Shown piece after piece: positions 15,690-25,635 of a DNA stretch of 64,000 nucleotides. Position numbers and translations under genes: made by a program. How positions within the stretch are numbered: the first letter of the stretch is position 1; each line of letters begins with the position of its first letter. The notes under the pieces are model-generated. The model was not told the DNA's origin, made no database searches, and was given only the letters and a program-made list of their open reading frames with translations. The DNA comes from Micractinium sp. NFX-FRZ (lineage: Eukaryota > Chlorophyta > Trebouxiophyceae > Chlorellales > Chlorellaceae), in contig JAPTJF010000209.1 in NCBI GenBank assembly GCA_029339195.1, forward strand, positions 37,850 through 101,849, written 5' to 3'.

Positions 15690-17999
15690 GCGCGCACCAG
15701 GTCGTAATCACTCCTCCCCCCTCGATACATCGGTATGCGGCGGCAATGTACCTGTAAGACAGCATGAGGCGGAAACAGCTTGCGGCGCCGGTGGTACTGC
15801 TGCGGCAGCTGTGAATTCCCCGCCTCCCGCAGAGCCGTCCCGCTGAGGCAGTGAAGATGGGACCCTGGGCTGACCCATATGTCAGGTTAGGAATGGAGAC
15901 AGCGCAAGCCGCTGGCTGGCAAGACTGTGCTAGCGACAGGCCGCACCGGTGAGCGGCTGGCTGGGAGCTAGCAGAGCCAGGTGTGTGAGAAAGAGGTCAG
16001 AGTCCAGGAGGATATGTGTGGACGCGTCGGTGGTCAGTGAGTTTGGTGAGTTCGGGGAAAGTAAGGAGGGTACTGCATGGGAAGGCCGCCGCTACTTGCA
16101 CCTGCCACTGCCCTTCCTAGACACTTTCACTCACCAGGTGAAGAGCTCATGCCCAAAGGGTTTCTTGCCTTCACCAGTAGCAAGGCATGCACACACGCCA
16201 GCAAGTTGGCCCTGACTGGCGCCCGGCTGTGTCCCTGGCTGTGCCAGCGCTGCGAGGCCGTGCTGCCTGCCTGCCTCCCCAGTCCAGCTTCTCAGCAAGT
16301 ACCGGCTCATGTGTGGCATGCACCTGCCCCCTCCTGCCAGCCAACCGGCCCCCTCCTGCCAGCTGAGGCTCATGTGCCAGTTTGTGGCCGGTTCCCTTGC
16401 TCCCTCCTACCCACCCCTGGCCGCTAGGAGTCCCCCAACTGGTTTAAGTGTACGGAGGGATTACGTGGGGGGTCTAGAGGAATGTGCGACGCAGGAAGAG
16501 TGGAAGGCAGCTGGGCTTGGGTGCTGCAGGCAGCCATCGGTCTCTAAGTGCGAGGGCAGAAGCGCACGGTGCAGGCGTCAAGTGGTGGCAGTGCCCATGC
16601 TGTCCACGCCACCCATGCCCCACGCTTGCATGCACCGGCAGTCTGTGGAGCATCACGTCACCAGAAGCATGCCCGCCCCGCACAGCCCCCAACTGCACCT
16701 GCCGCTCCTGCTCTCAAGGCTGGAAGAGTGGGTGCGCGGGGTGCTGCCACCCTTTGGCGGCTCACCCAGCCGTGGCGAAGCCCTCCCCCCGCGCCGTCCA
16801 GCGCCCCCCACACCTTGCCACACTGCTGCACTGGGTGCACTTTCACGCGATTTTGCAGTGCAGGTTATCCGCAGAGCTGGACGGGAAGATGCATGTGCAG
16901 GCAGCTTCTTTGGATTACAGGAGCACCAAATATGAGAGGAGGTAGTAAGGGCATGGTGCCCTCGGTCACATGGCGAGGTGGTCACGGTCTTGGGAGGTGT
17001 AAAGCAGCTGCAAAGTCTACCTTGAGCGGTGAACCAGGAGGCGCACGGCGGTGAGCAGCACACGTGCGCACATGTCCCCGTGATTGCGGGTTGGATGAAA
17101 AAAACCAGGGCTGCCAGGCTGGAGAGCTTCGTAGGTGCAACGCGGGCTGGGGCTGGGGCGGTCAATCGGGAAGAGGAAAATCAGGGCAGGCGGGTCTGCG
17201 GGGTGCCAGAGAGGCGGGCAGGCGCGGGAGGACAGTACATGGGCGGCACACAGGGGGCGCTCGGCAGGCAGGGAAGTAGGGGGCGCTCGGCAGGCAGGTA
17301 AGTTGGGATATCAAAAGGGCTAGGGGAAGAAGAAAGGCGTGGAAGGAAGGAAGTTGTGGGCAGGCCGCAGTGTTTAAGCAGCACCGCGCAACGCCACGCC
17401 CACTCAAGTGGGGCCATGGCGTGGCAGTGCTGTTGGGGGTGCATGTACTGCATGCGAAAGGATGGCTGATGCGTGTAATGGCCTGTGAAGGGACGCCATG
17501 CAGGGTACAAGGATGCAAGTGCCGGAGCGTGGCACGATGGATGGGCGTGGGTGTGGGGATGGAGGCAGGTTGGGGGTGCAGCCCCCGCGGGGTTTGGGGC
17601 CAGCGTGGGTGGCTGGGGCGCGGGAGGCTGCGAGGATGGCAGGGCGTCACGGGGTCACGATGGGCGGCCGGGCGCTTCATAATCAGTTCCGGGTGTCCGC
17701 TGGCTACTGTGGGCCATCGGCTGGGGCAGGGATGGCAGGCGCACGGAGGCGCGCCTGCACACAGGGGCGACATGCGTGTGGGTGGGCCGATTCAAGGCCT
17801 GACGTTCCTGCTGTGCAACCCAGGAAGCAGTGGGCCAGCAGCCTCGCTACAGAGGTGGGTAAAGCAAGGGATCAAGGGGGCGGGCTGGGGACCAGCGCAC
17901 GGTGCACCCGATCCATACATGCCGCCAGCTGCCAGCTGTCATGCCAGCAACACTCACCCCGTGAAGGCCTGCCATGTTGTGATGAGTGCACGTCCCTGC
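15690..17999. other. Intergenic region between the two paralogs
   Basis: About 2.3 kb with many chance open frames but no recognisable domain, tRNA or transposon. It should contain paralog A's promoter and paralog B's 3' UTR. A two-copy repeat of GGGGGCGCTCGGCAGGCAGG lies at about 17253-17299. Confidence 0.4.
17253..17300 (+). repeat. Two-copy 28-bp tandem repeat
   Basis: The block GGGGGCGCTCGGCAGGCAGG occurs twice back to back with short spacers. Confidence 0.8.
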
Positions 18000-18533
18000 C
18001 TAGGCTGCCAGGGCCGCCGGCGGTGGCGGCTGGGCGGCAGGCCGCTGCGAGCGCCCCGCCCGTGCGGCGGCAGCTGACGCCAGCGCCAATGCTAGCGCTG
18101 CCGTGAACCTGTGCTCGCCCGCTGCTCCCTCTGCAGCTGGCATTGCCAGACGCAGGTGCACCAGCGCCCTCACACGCTGCAGCTGCTGCTGGTAGCGCTG
18201 CTCTTGGGCTGCCGTCCAGCCAGGCAGTGCATAGGGGGCCGCCCATGCATGGGCACTCACCCGCTGGCCGCGCGGCCGCCGCTGCTGCTGCTGCTGTAGT
18301 TCCAGGTGCTGCCACCTTTGATGCTGCTGCGGGCTGCTGGGCTGGCGCCTTCGTACCACGAGGTAGCCATGGTCAAGTGGCAGGACGTGGGCGGGCGGCA
18401 GGAGTGTGCGCAGGGCTGCAGCCAGCTGGTGCGGTGGCGCCGCCTCCGCCGATGGTCCCGCCGCAAGAACCGGCATGCTGCTCGCGGCACCCCCGGTTGC
18501 TCCGGCAATGCAGAGGTCTCCCTCGCTGCTCAT
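18000..18533 (-). CDS. Uncharacterised paralog B (LDHGYLV protein)
   Basis: Unknown function; 177 aa from the ATG at 18533 to the TAG at 18000. It is homologous to paralog A 2.3 kb away on the same strand: PHQLAAALR, LPLDHGYLVVRRR, a poly-Gln/Arg linker, GWTAAQEQRYQQQLQ, then a long Ala-rich helix (RFTAALALALASAAAA). Both proteins end in Ala/Pro low complexity. The frame stays open upstream to a GTGAGC that looks like a splice donor, so an upstream exon is possible and the start is uncertain. Tandem same-strand placement indicates a local duplication, now strongly diverged. I do not recognise the family. Confidence 0.5.
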   Translation of the reverse strand: MSSEGDLCIAGATGGAASSMPVLAAGPSAEAAPPHQLAAALRTLLPPAHVLPLDHGYLVVRRRQPSSPQQHQRWQHLELQQQQQRRPRGQRVSAHAWAAPYALPGWTAAQEQRYQQQLQRVRALVHLRLAMPAAEGAAGEHRFTAALALALASAAAARAGRSQRPAAQPPPPAALAA

Positions 18534-20376
18534 ATGCAACCTGCAAGGATTGGCGAACGAGCAGCCCAAGCTCACCGAAGAACTTGCCTGCTGCTGGCAT
18601 CACTGGCGGCGGCGGCAGTGGATAGCAAACTCAATGCCCCATGGCGGTGTGTCGATGACAGTGAACCTCACCTCGCAGCGCTGGGGAGGCTCCGGAGCGC
18701 GGGCTGTCTTTACACGGCGTTCTCCACACGCAGCGACACGGGGGTGCCCGGACGGGGCTGGAACATAATTCTGAAAGCCAAGATGTTGCGGATACCGAAA
18801 CTATCACGTCGCAAGGAGCCGAAGAACAAGTGCAGTATGGGGAGCTGAGGTGTACACCTACATAGCCTCACTGCAAGTACCATGACCAATCAGCTGATGT
18901 GCAACTTGAGCTCACTTGAGGGGCTGCCAAAATAGGGCAAAGCAGCAGCTGCAGCGACTCATAGGTTTGACAGTACATCTGTGCAAATTCTACAACACCG
19001 CCTTACAAAATTGCATGGCGCCGCCACCTGTCCTGCCGGTCCCGCCGGGCAAGGTGGGCGAGGGTGCCCCATGCTGCCCATGTGTCAGCTTAGCACCCTA
19101 GTGCAGAGTGCTGTTTCTTGGAGGGCTTTCTATTCTATGGAAGAAGGCCAGGGCTGCTAGGTGACCTGTGGTCCACTGGCGCGACCGGTGAGCTGACCTG
19201 CCACCCCTCCCCCCCGGCTCCGTGCTACGCTGGGCGGCGAGGCAACAGAGGTGCGATGGGCCGGCGAGGGCAGGCAGTGCATGTGTGGAGACAGCCAGTG
19301 GTGCCGCTGGCGTCAGCCGGTCAGACAGCAAGCGTGGCGGGAGAATGGGAGCAGAGCAGGCGCCACTGGTCCGCTCACTGCATGTCTCATTTCCACCGTG
19401 AAGGGCACTTCTGCTGGCCGTGCTGAGCAGATGACTGCCGCGGGCAACTCTTCAGGCATGCACCTGAACCGCAGCCACCCTGCCCTTCTGCCTGCTCACT
19501 GCCATGCCCTCTGGCTGTGCTCTCAGCACGCAACTGACCTTGACACCTAATGGGCGGGACGCGTGCCCTCCATGCCCCACAAACCCTCCCTTATGATGTG
19601 GCAGTCTCAGTATCCTCTTTGTAACTTGCCACCCTTTTGACCCTTCATCAGCTGCCCCTTCTCCCAAGCTGTGCCCCCTGACAGTGAGCTCTCCTCTGTG
19701 CTATTAGCGCCTCTTGCTGCCTCGCTGGCAGCGGTGGCCTGCACCCTACCCGCAAGGCTTGGGACTGCTTCGCATGTGCGACCCCCTGGTTCCTTCCTGA
19801 GTGTAGCTGAGCAGTGGTGGCGTGGGATGCTCCGGAAACCTGTCCTGCCCGGAGAACAGGCAGCGAAGGCAAGCGAACGCCGCAGTGGCAGCGCTGCCAC
19901 TGCCGCACAGGTGCAGTGCGGCGGCGGGGGAGGACATTCTCTAGGAGTGCGAGAGCGCCTCTGGACTTTCTGGACCCTCCCTCTGACTCGTGTGCTCGCG
20001 AACACGTGCTGTAGACGCGCAGACGCAAGCACGGCGCCACAGCACCCTCGCGGCCCGCTCTTCCGGACAGCAGTTGCGTCGCATGGTGCAGCAGGGGAGT
20101 TCAATTCTGGAGGCATGACATTGACACGCACCTCAAAAGGCCGTCCTGGAAGCCCTGCCTGCCTGGCGCAATCTGCCCCCAGCCCCACCAGCCTTGCCTC
20201 CTCCGCCTGCCTCCTTCTCTCTCTTTCTCTCTCTCTCCGAATCGGGCTAATGCACAGGTTACAGCAGTACTGGAAGCGAGGGGAGCATATGAGCAGGAGG
20301 GAGGGGGGGAGTTCTTCTCAAGGTGATGTGGCGGAGGTCAGGGAGGCCCGCCGAGCCGGGCGCCGTGTCGAGCCAA
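18534..20376. other. Intergenic region between paralog B and LHCA
   Basis: About 1.8 kb. It contains the upstream region of paralog B and the 3' UTR of the minus-strand LHCA gene, with a reverse TGTAA signal (TTACA) at 20259-20263, 114 bp past the LHCA stop. Nothing else is recognisable. Confidence 0.5.
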
Positions 20377-22672
20377 TTAGAAAGACACGAAGGGCACGGA
20401 CACGCCTGCGGGCAGAGCAGGGGGGCGAGGGCAGCACGCACACACACCTCAGCAAATCAGCTCAGCACCCAGAAGCGACCAGCAACCAGCCACTCCCACA
20501 GGGGCAGCTTGCAATCGCGCCCAGGCCACAAAGCGGTGTGCACCCCGGACTCCACTGCCGCACCGCCGCAGCCCGCCCCGCCCCCCCCCCTGGGCCCTCC
20601 CTCCTGCCTCACCGTTGTGGATGAAGTTCTGGTGGAAGGGGTCGGAGACGTGGTCCACCAGGTTGTCGATGGGGCCCTTGCCGGTGGCGGCATACTGGGC
20701 GGCAAAGCCGAGGAAGCCCATCATGGCGAGGCGGCCGTTGCGCACCTCGTTCCACTTGTACTTGAGCGTCTGCGCCTCGTTGCCGCGGCACAGGCCCATG
20801 GGGTCAAAGTAGCGGCCGCCCACGTAGGGGCCGCCCACGGTGCGGCCCATGGGGCCGCCCACGCCCTTGAAGTCCTCGGGCAGGATGCCAGAGCCCTGCG
20901 GGTGTGGGGGAGGGGGTGGCAGGGGGGCGGGCGGGGGCAGCACAGTGAGCGGCGTGCTAACTTGCATGTCAACGTGAGTCAAGAGGCAACGCGCATGGAC
21001 AGGATGCCAGAGCCCTGCGGGTGCGAGGAGGGGGCAGGGAGGGGGCAGCAGGGTGGCATGCGGCACAGCCCTTGGGAGGGGGATGCCAGAGCCCTGCAAG
21101 AGGGGGCGGGACAGCAGAGGGCGGGACGCAAGCGCGCTGCAGGTGCAACAGGGAAGGGCTGCTGGCACCCCTACCCTCATCCCATCCTCCCCTCATCTGG
21201 CTGGCTGTGGTGATATAAGTTGCTAAGCAGGCAACACGAGATCTCATGCGCAGCGAGGCGCAAAAGTGGGAGGCGCGCGCAATGCCGGCACGCCGCACCT
21301 GGCTGCCGGGGTTGCGGATGTCGTTCAGGCGCTTGAACTCCACAAAGCCGGAGAGGACAATGGTGGAGAACAGCAGAGCGCCAAAGGACACGTTGGGGTT
21401 GCGGTCCAGGTACACGCGGCCGGCCTCGTACCACTCGGGCACGTTGGCGTCACCGCGGTGCAGCAGCTGCGGACGAGGGGGCGGGGGACGCGAGGGGCGG
21501 GAGGTAGTGTTGAGACGCGGGGGCAAATGATTGGGCAGCACAACTCGGTGGTGTGGGGTGTGCGGGGATGGGCTGGACTGCCCGCAAGCGCGCCCCTGCG
21601 TGCGGTAGCCGCACAGCTCATGCTGCCGCACCCCTGCACTTGTCGGCCGTGGCGGCCAGCCCGCCTGCACACAACATAGCAGCAGCAGCAGCAGCAGCAG
21701 GCTGCTACGATTCCTCCCTTCCTGCCTCCCAGCCCGCCGCCCCACAGGGGGGCCTGCCTCACCGAGGTCAGCAGGATGCCGGCGCAGCCGGTCATGGCAA
21801 GGCGGCCGTGGAAGATCTCTGCGTGCACGTTCCACGACAGCTGCTCGGGGGAGCTGCCCAGGCCCAGGGGGTCAAACCCGTTGTCTGCAGGCAGGCAGGA
21901 AAGGACAGCAGGCAGGGAGAGGTCAGCGATGCGGACGGGGGCTTGTGGGCACCTGCCGGTGGCTCGTGCGCACATCCCGCCTGCGTGGGCCGCGTCTGCA
22001 CCCCCGCGCTGCAGCTGCCGCCGGCCGGCTGCCGTCCTGCCGCCCTTCCTCCCCTGCTGCAACTGCATCAAGTAGGAACGCACCGCCGACAAGGCTGCCA
22101 TCCAGGTAGTCGGGCACCACCTCAGTGTTGCCGGGGAACCTGCAGGGGCGGGCAGAGGGTGGGCAGGTAAGCAACGCCACCAATGACGGCAGCCACACAA
22201 CCCAAGCCCAGCCTGCAGGGTGGTGCAGCTGGTGCGGCAGGTGCCGCGTGTTCCAGTGTTCCTGCTCCTGCCACATTGCGTAGCCCCCAGCTGTCTGCTG
22301 CTCCTGAGGGTGGTGAGCTGGGGCGGCGGAGCAACGCGAGCAGACGCCGCTGTCAGCCGCCGCCGCCCGGCGGTAGAGAGCGCACAACCCCCGTCAAACC
22401 AGTTCACTCACCACAGGTCCCGGTCGGCAGCGGCGGCCACAGCCACGCGGCGAGCGGACTGCAGTGGCAGGAGGGCAAAGGGCTGCTCGAAAGGAGGCCG
22501 GCAGTGCAAGAGGGAGACACCGGCTGCCTTGGTGGCCCCACCCTCGCTCTGGTGCGCTGCTCTACGCATGGCTGCTCTTTTTCTGGGACATTCGCACCTT
22601 GGGGCGCACGGAGCTGGTGCGGCGCTGCAGGGCCGCGCCGGTGAAGGCGGAGGCGGCGATGGAGCAAGCCAT
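20377..22672 (-). CDS. LHCA: Photosystem I light-harvesting chlorophyll a/b protein (LHCA family)
   Basis: Nuclear-encoded thylakoid antenna protein of photosystem I, 259 aa including a transit peptide ([18 protein letters not shown]...). Exons: 22672-22598, 22458-22412, 22139-22084, 21884-21763, 21466-21299, 20895-20613, 20405-20377; every junction is in phase. The mature part begins at about DRDLWFPGN. Helix 1 has the chlorophyll-binding signature EIFHGRLAM and helix 3 has [19 protein letters not shown] and RYFDPMGL precede them. The middle block [16 protein letters not shown] and the end [11 protein letters not shown] are typical of green-algal LHCA. The last exon is only 29 bp. Intron 5 carries two extra copies of the exon 6 acceptor. 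The subfamily number cannot be assigned safely. It is divergent from LHCA1. Confidence 0.95.
20882..21100 (-). repeat. Triplicated exon 6 acceptor in the LHCA gene
   Basis: On the plus strand, AGGATGCCAGAGCCCTGCGG at the true junction (about 20882) recurs exactly at 21001. A shorter form, GATGCCAGAGCCCTGCA, lies at about 21082. Each includes a usable minus-strand AG acceptor plus the first coding bases of exon 6 (Gly-Ser-Gly-Ile). Confidence 0.9.
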
Positions 22673-22900
22673 AGTGCTGGTTCCCTGGCGGTCTGAGCAG
22701 GTGGTCTGTAAGGCCAGCAGCAAAGACGCTCCAGGCAGGCGCGGCAGCGCTCGATGAGCGGGTCGCCGGGGAAATGCGCCAGCGCGATCCACCCCTCATC
22801 CTCCTGCATGGGCCTCCCCCCATCAAGGCCCCACCCTCGCCCTCGCTCCTCACTCCTTGCATCGTCCTTGCCCTTGCACCGAGTCACGAAGCCTGCAGCT
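22673..22900. promoter_or_regulatory. 228-bp divergent promoter shared by two LHCA genes
   Basis: The two photosystem I antenna genes are transcribed away from each other from start codons 228 bp apart. Common light- or nutrient-dependent control is expected from the layout, but no specific element was recognised. Confidence 0.65.
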
Positions 22901-24779
22901 ATGGCCGCCATCGTTGCCGCTCCCGCGCAGCTGCGCGCTTCCTTCGGTGTCCGGGTGAGCAGGAGCGCTGAGCGCCCTCGAGCAGCCCCCGGGGCTCCTA
23001 GAGTGCTCAATCGAGCACTGCAGAATCAGCCAAGCAGCCTGCAAGCGTGGGGTTCTGCCCAGAAGGGCTCTCCTCCAACACCCCAGTCGACCTCCGTCTG
23101 GACGCCCCCCCGGGGGCTTGCGGCAGCGATAGCAGCCTCCCGCAGCCCCAGCGCGACGAGCAGGGCGAAATGGGCCAGCCTGCTACCAGCAAGGTAGCCT
23201 GTGTTGTCGCGGCAGACATGCCGCCTGCCTGCGGTGGTGCTTACCCGCCCCGTCACCCACCCACCCCTTGCTCTGCAGCCCGCCCGCCGCACCGTGACCA
23301 TGAAGGCCGGCAACTGGTGCGTTCAGCACTTGTGAAAGGCAGGGGAGGTGGTGCCAGCAGATCCGTGTTTCAAGCGCTGGGCTGGGCAGCGCAGATTGCA
23401 ACCTTGCTGGCTGTGCGCACGCCTGAGCGTGCCCCCGCTCTCACCCCTCTTTTTACCTGCAGGCTGCCTGGCAGCGACACCCCCGCCTACCTGGAGGCCC
23501 TGCCCGCCAGCTACGGCTTCGACCCCCTGGGCCTGGGTGCGTCTGCTCCTTCATCTTTGGGGGGCCCCAGCAGCTGCGGGGCTGCCTTTGAATGCCGGCC
23601 TTTTCAAAGTCGTTCCCAACACCGGCCGGCCTGCGTGACGCGCGTCGGTGCCCCACGTCGTCGGTGGCAAGCCCTGGGCGCAATTGCTCTGCCTCACCCT
23701 CCCTTCCCCTCTCGTGCCCTGCCCCCTGCAGCAAAGGAGCCCGCCAGCCTGCAGCGCTTCAAGGAGTCTGAGGTCATCCACGGCCGCTGGGCCATGCTGG
23801 GCGCCGCCGGCGTGCTGGCCGTGGAGGTGCTGGGTGAGTGGCTCGCACAGCAGCCCACCTGCAAACATGCCTGCCTGTCATTGTCCCATGCTCGTGAAAG
23901 GGGCCGCCTGAACTGTGCCGCAGCATGCTCGCCGTGCCGCTGCCCTGCCATCCCGGCTCCCTCACCCTCGTGCCCTTTTTTCCTCCGCTTCCCCTCGTGC
24001 CCCGCAGGCTACGGCAACTGGTATGACGCCCCCCTGCCCCTGGTCCAGGGCGGCTCTGCCACCTACTTTGGCGCCACCATCCCCTTTGACCTGGGCACCC
24101 TTGCCGCCGTTGAGTTCGCTCTGATGGCGGGCGCCGAGTCCTTCCGCGGCGCGGCGGAGGTCGAGAAGCGCGTCTACCCCGGCGGCGCCTTCGACCCCAT
24201 GGGCATGGTGAGTGCCTGCAGAAGGGCGGCCAGCTGCCTGCCTTGGCGTGCATGGCTGCAGCGATGGAGTGGCGGCTGCGCAGGCGGCCAACCGGTGCGT
24301 GCCCCACCCGACAACCCTACTGGGGTGCGAAAATTGACGCGACCCCCCCCTGCTGCAGTCCAAGGGCAACGTGGAGGAGATGAAGGTGAAGGAGATCAAG
24401 AACGGCCGCCTCGCCATGCTTGCCTGCCTGGGCTTTGCTGCCCAGCACGCCGCCACCGGCGCCTCCCCCCTGGCCGCCCTGGGCGCGCACCTCGCCAACC
24501 CCATGGTCGCCAACTTTGCCACCAACGTGAGTGGGGGCGGAGCACTGGCTTGCTTGCTGGAGCACTGGCTTGCTTTGCTTTGCATGCCCAGCACCGCCTG
24601 CTTGCTGGCTGCTCCTCTGTCCCCTGCCTGCTGCTGCCGCCGCTGCTGCACCTGTGGTGTTGCTTCGAACAAACATCAACCTGACAATGCTGGTTCCTCT
24701 CCCCGCCAACTGCTCCTGACGCGACCCAATCGCCTGCCTCTACTCCCTCCTGCAGGGTGTGTCCCTGCCCCTGGCGTAA
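22901..24779 (+). CDS. LHCA1: Photosystem I light-harvesting protein LHCA1
   Basis: PSI antenna protein, 219 aa with a plastid transit peptide. Exons: 22901-22954, 23279-23316, 23463-23536, 23732-23833, 24008-24207, 24359-24526, 24756-24779. The sequence follows green-algal LHCA1 closely: [19 protein letters not shown], then YGFDPLGL, helix 1 [12 protein letters not shown], the LHCA1-type stromal loop [28 protein letters not shown], helix 3 [16 protein letters not shown], and the end NGVSLPLA. The His of helix 1 (not Asn) is the usual chlorophyll ligand. The last coding exon is 24 bp. A TGTAA signal lies at 24979-24983. A 545-codon frame runs through the introns by chance because of GC bias. 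Confidence 0.97.
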
Positions 24780-25635
24780 GCGCCGCGGCCCCAGCCCAGG
24801 GCGCCCCCCGGCCACGGGGGCCGCCCGACTCCGCCCGCGGGCAACTGTGGGCGGTGTGCCCTTGCATTGTATGCTAGCTCCCTTCCTTGCTCCCTACTGC
24901 TCTCCCTCGCACCCACCAGCCACAGCATGACCCCGCACCCCCTGAGAAGATCAAAACCCCCACTTGCTAACTCGCTGCTGTAAGCAACGCCATTCTTCAA
25001 CACGCACGCCCCACCTTTGGGGCACACGTCATATCCACAGGCAACTGAGGCACAGGGGGTGGCAGCAGGCAGCTTGCAGAGAGAAAAAGAAGCTGAAGGG
25101 ATTGACATCCCAAGGGAGGCGGCTCCCTTCCAGCTGGCTGGTGGCAGGCAGTGTGATGGGACCAGGTGCAGCAACAATGAAAACCCAAGGCAGGCGGATC
25201 AGGTGCAGCAAGACTCGTACCCCAAGGCAGGCAGCACCCTTCCGGCTGGCTGGTGGCATGCAGAGTGACGGGACCACTCAGACCTTGCACAGTACCCGCT
25301 CCCCTGAGGCAGGCAGTGCTGCATGCCTCTGGAGGCCCCCTTCTCCATCTGTGTGCTGGCATGTAGTGCTGTTGGTAGCTCTGGGCTGTTGCATGGCTGT
25401 GGAGAGGGCCCCCAGCAGGTGACAGGGGCAAGGAGCGGTCCGCAAAAGGAGGTCAGCAAAGCAGATGGCTAGCGGCAGGGTGGGAGCAGGGAGCAGAGGA
25501 GCGGATTAGAATTGCGGGGGCAGAGGTCAGCGCGAAGAGCAGAGCATGAGCAAAAAACGGGGAGAACAGCACAGCAGGCGAGGAGCACGGGCGGGCGCTC
25601 CAGCCACCGGAGCACAGCGGGCACGGCGCGCCGCC
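24780..25635. other. Convergent 3' region, LHCA1 / transaldolase
   Basis: About 860 bp with the LHCA1 3' UTR (TGTAA at 24979) and the transaldolase 3' UTR. It contains an imperfect direct repeat of about 55 bp with a 111-bp period (25109-25163 and 25219-25274, around GGCTGGCTGGTGGCA) and extra copies of AGGTGCAGCAA. Confidence 0.55.
25109..25274 (+). repeat. Imperfect 111-bp direct repeat
   Basis: Two copies, at 25109-25163 and 25219-25274, share AGCTGGCTGGTGGCAGGCAG-like cores ending in GGGACC. It lies downstream of LHCA1. Confidence 0.75.

Noticed and set aside
15690..20376. Several open frames of 100-300 codons on both strands
   Set aside because: Composition is generic Arg/Gly/Pro/Ala from GC-rich DNA, with no domain, no paralog and no consistent splice sites.
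23047..24684. 545-codon open frame across the LHCA1 gene
   Set aside because: It runs straight through five introns with clear GT-AG borders; only scattered parts match LHCA. High GC makes stop codons rare.
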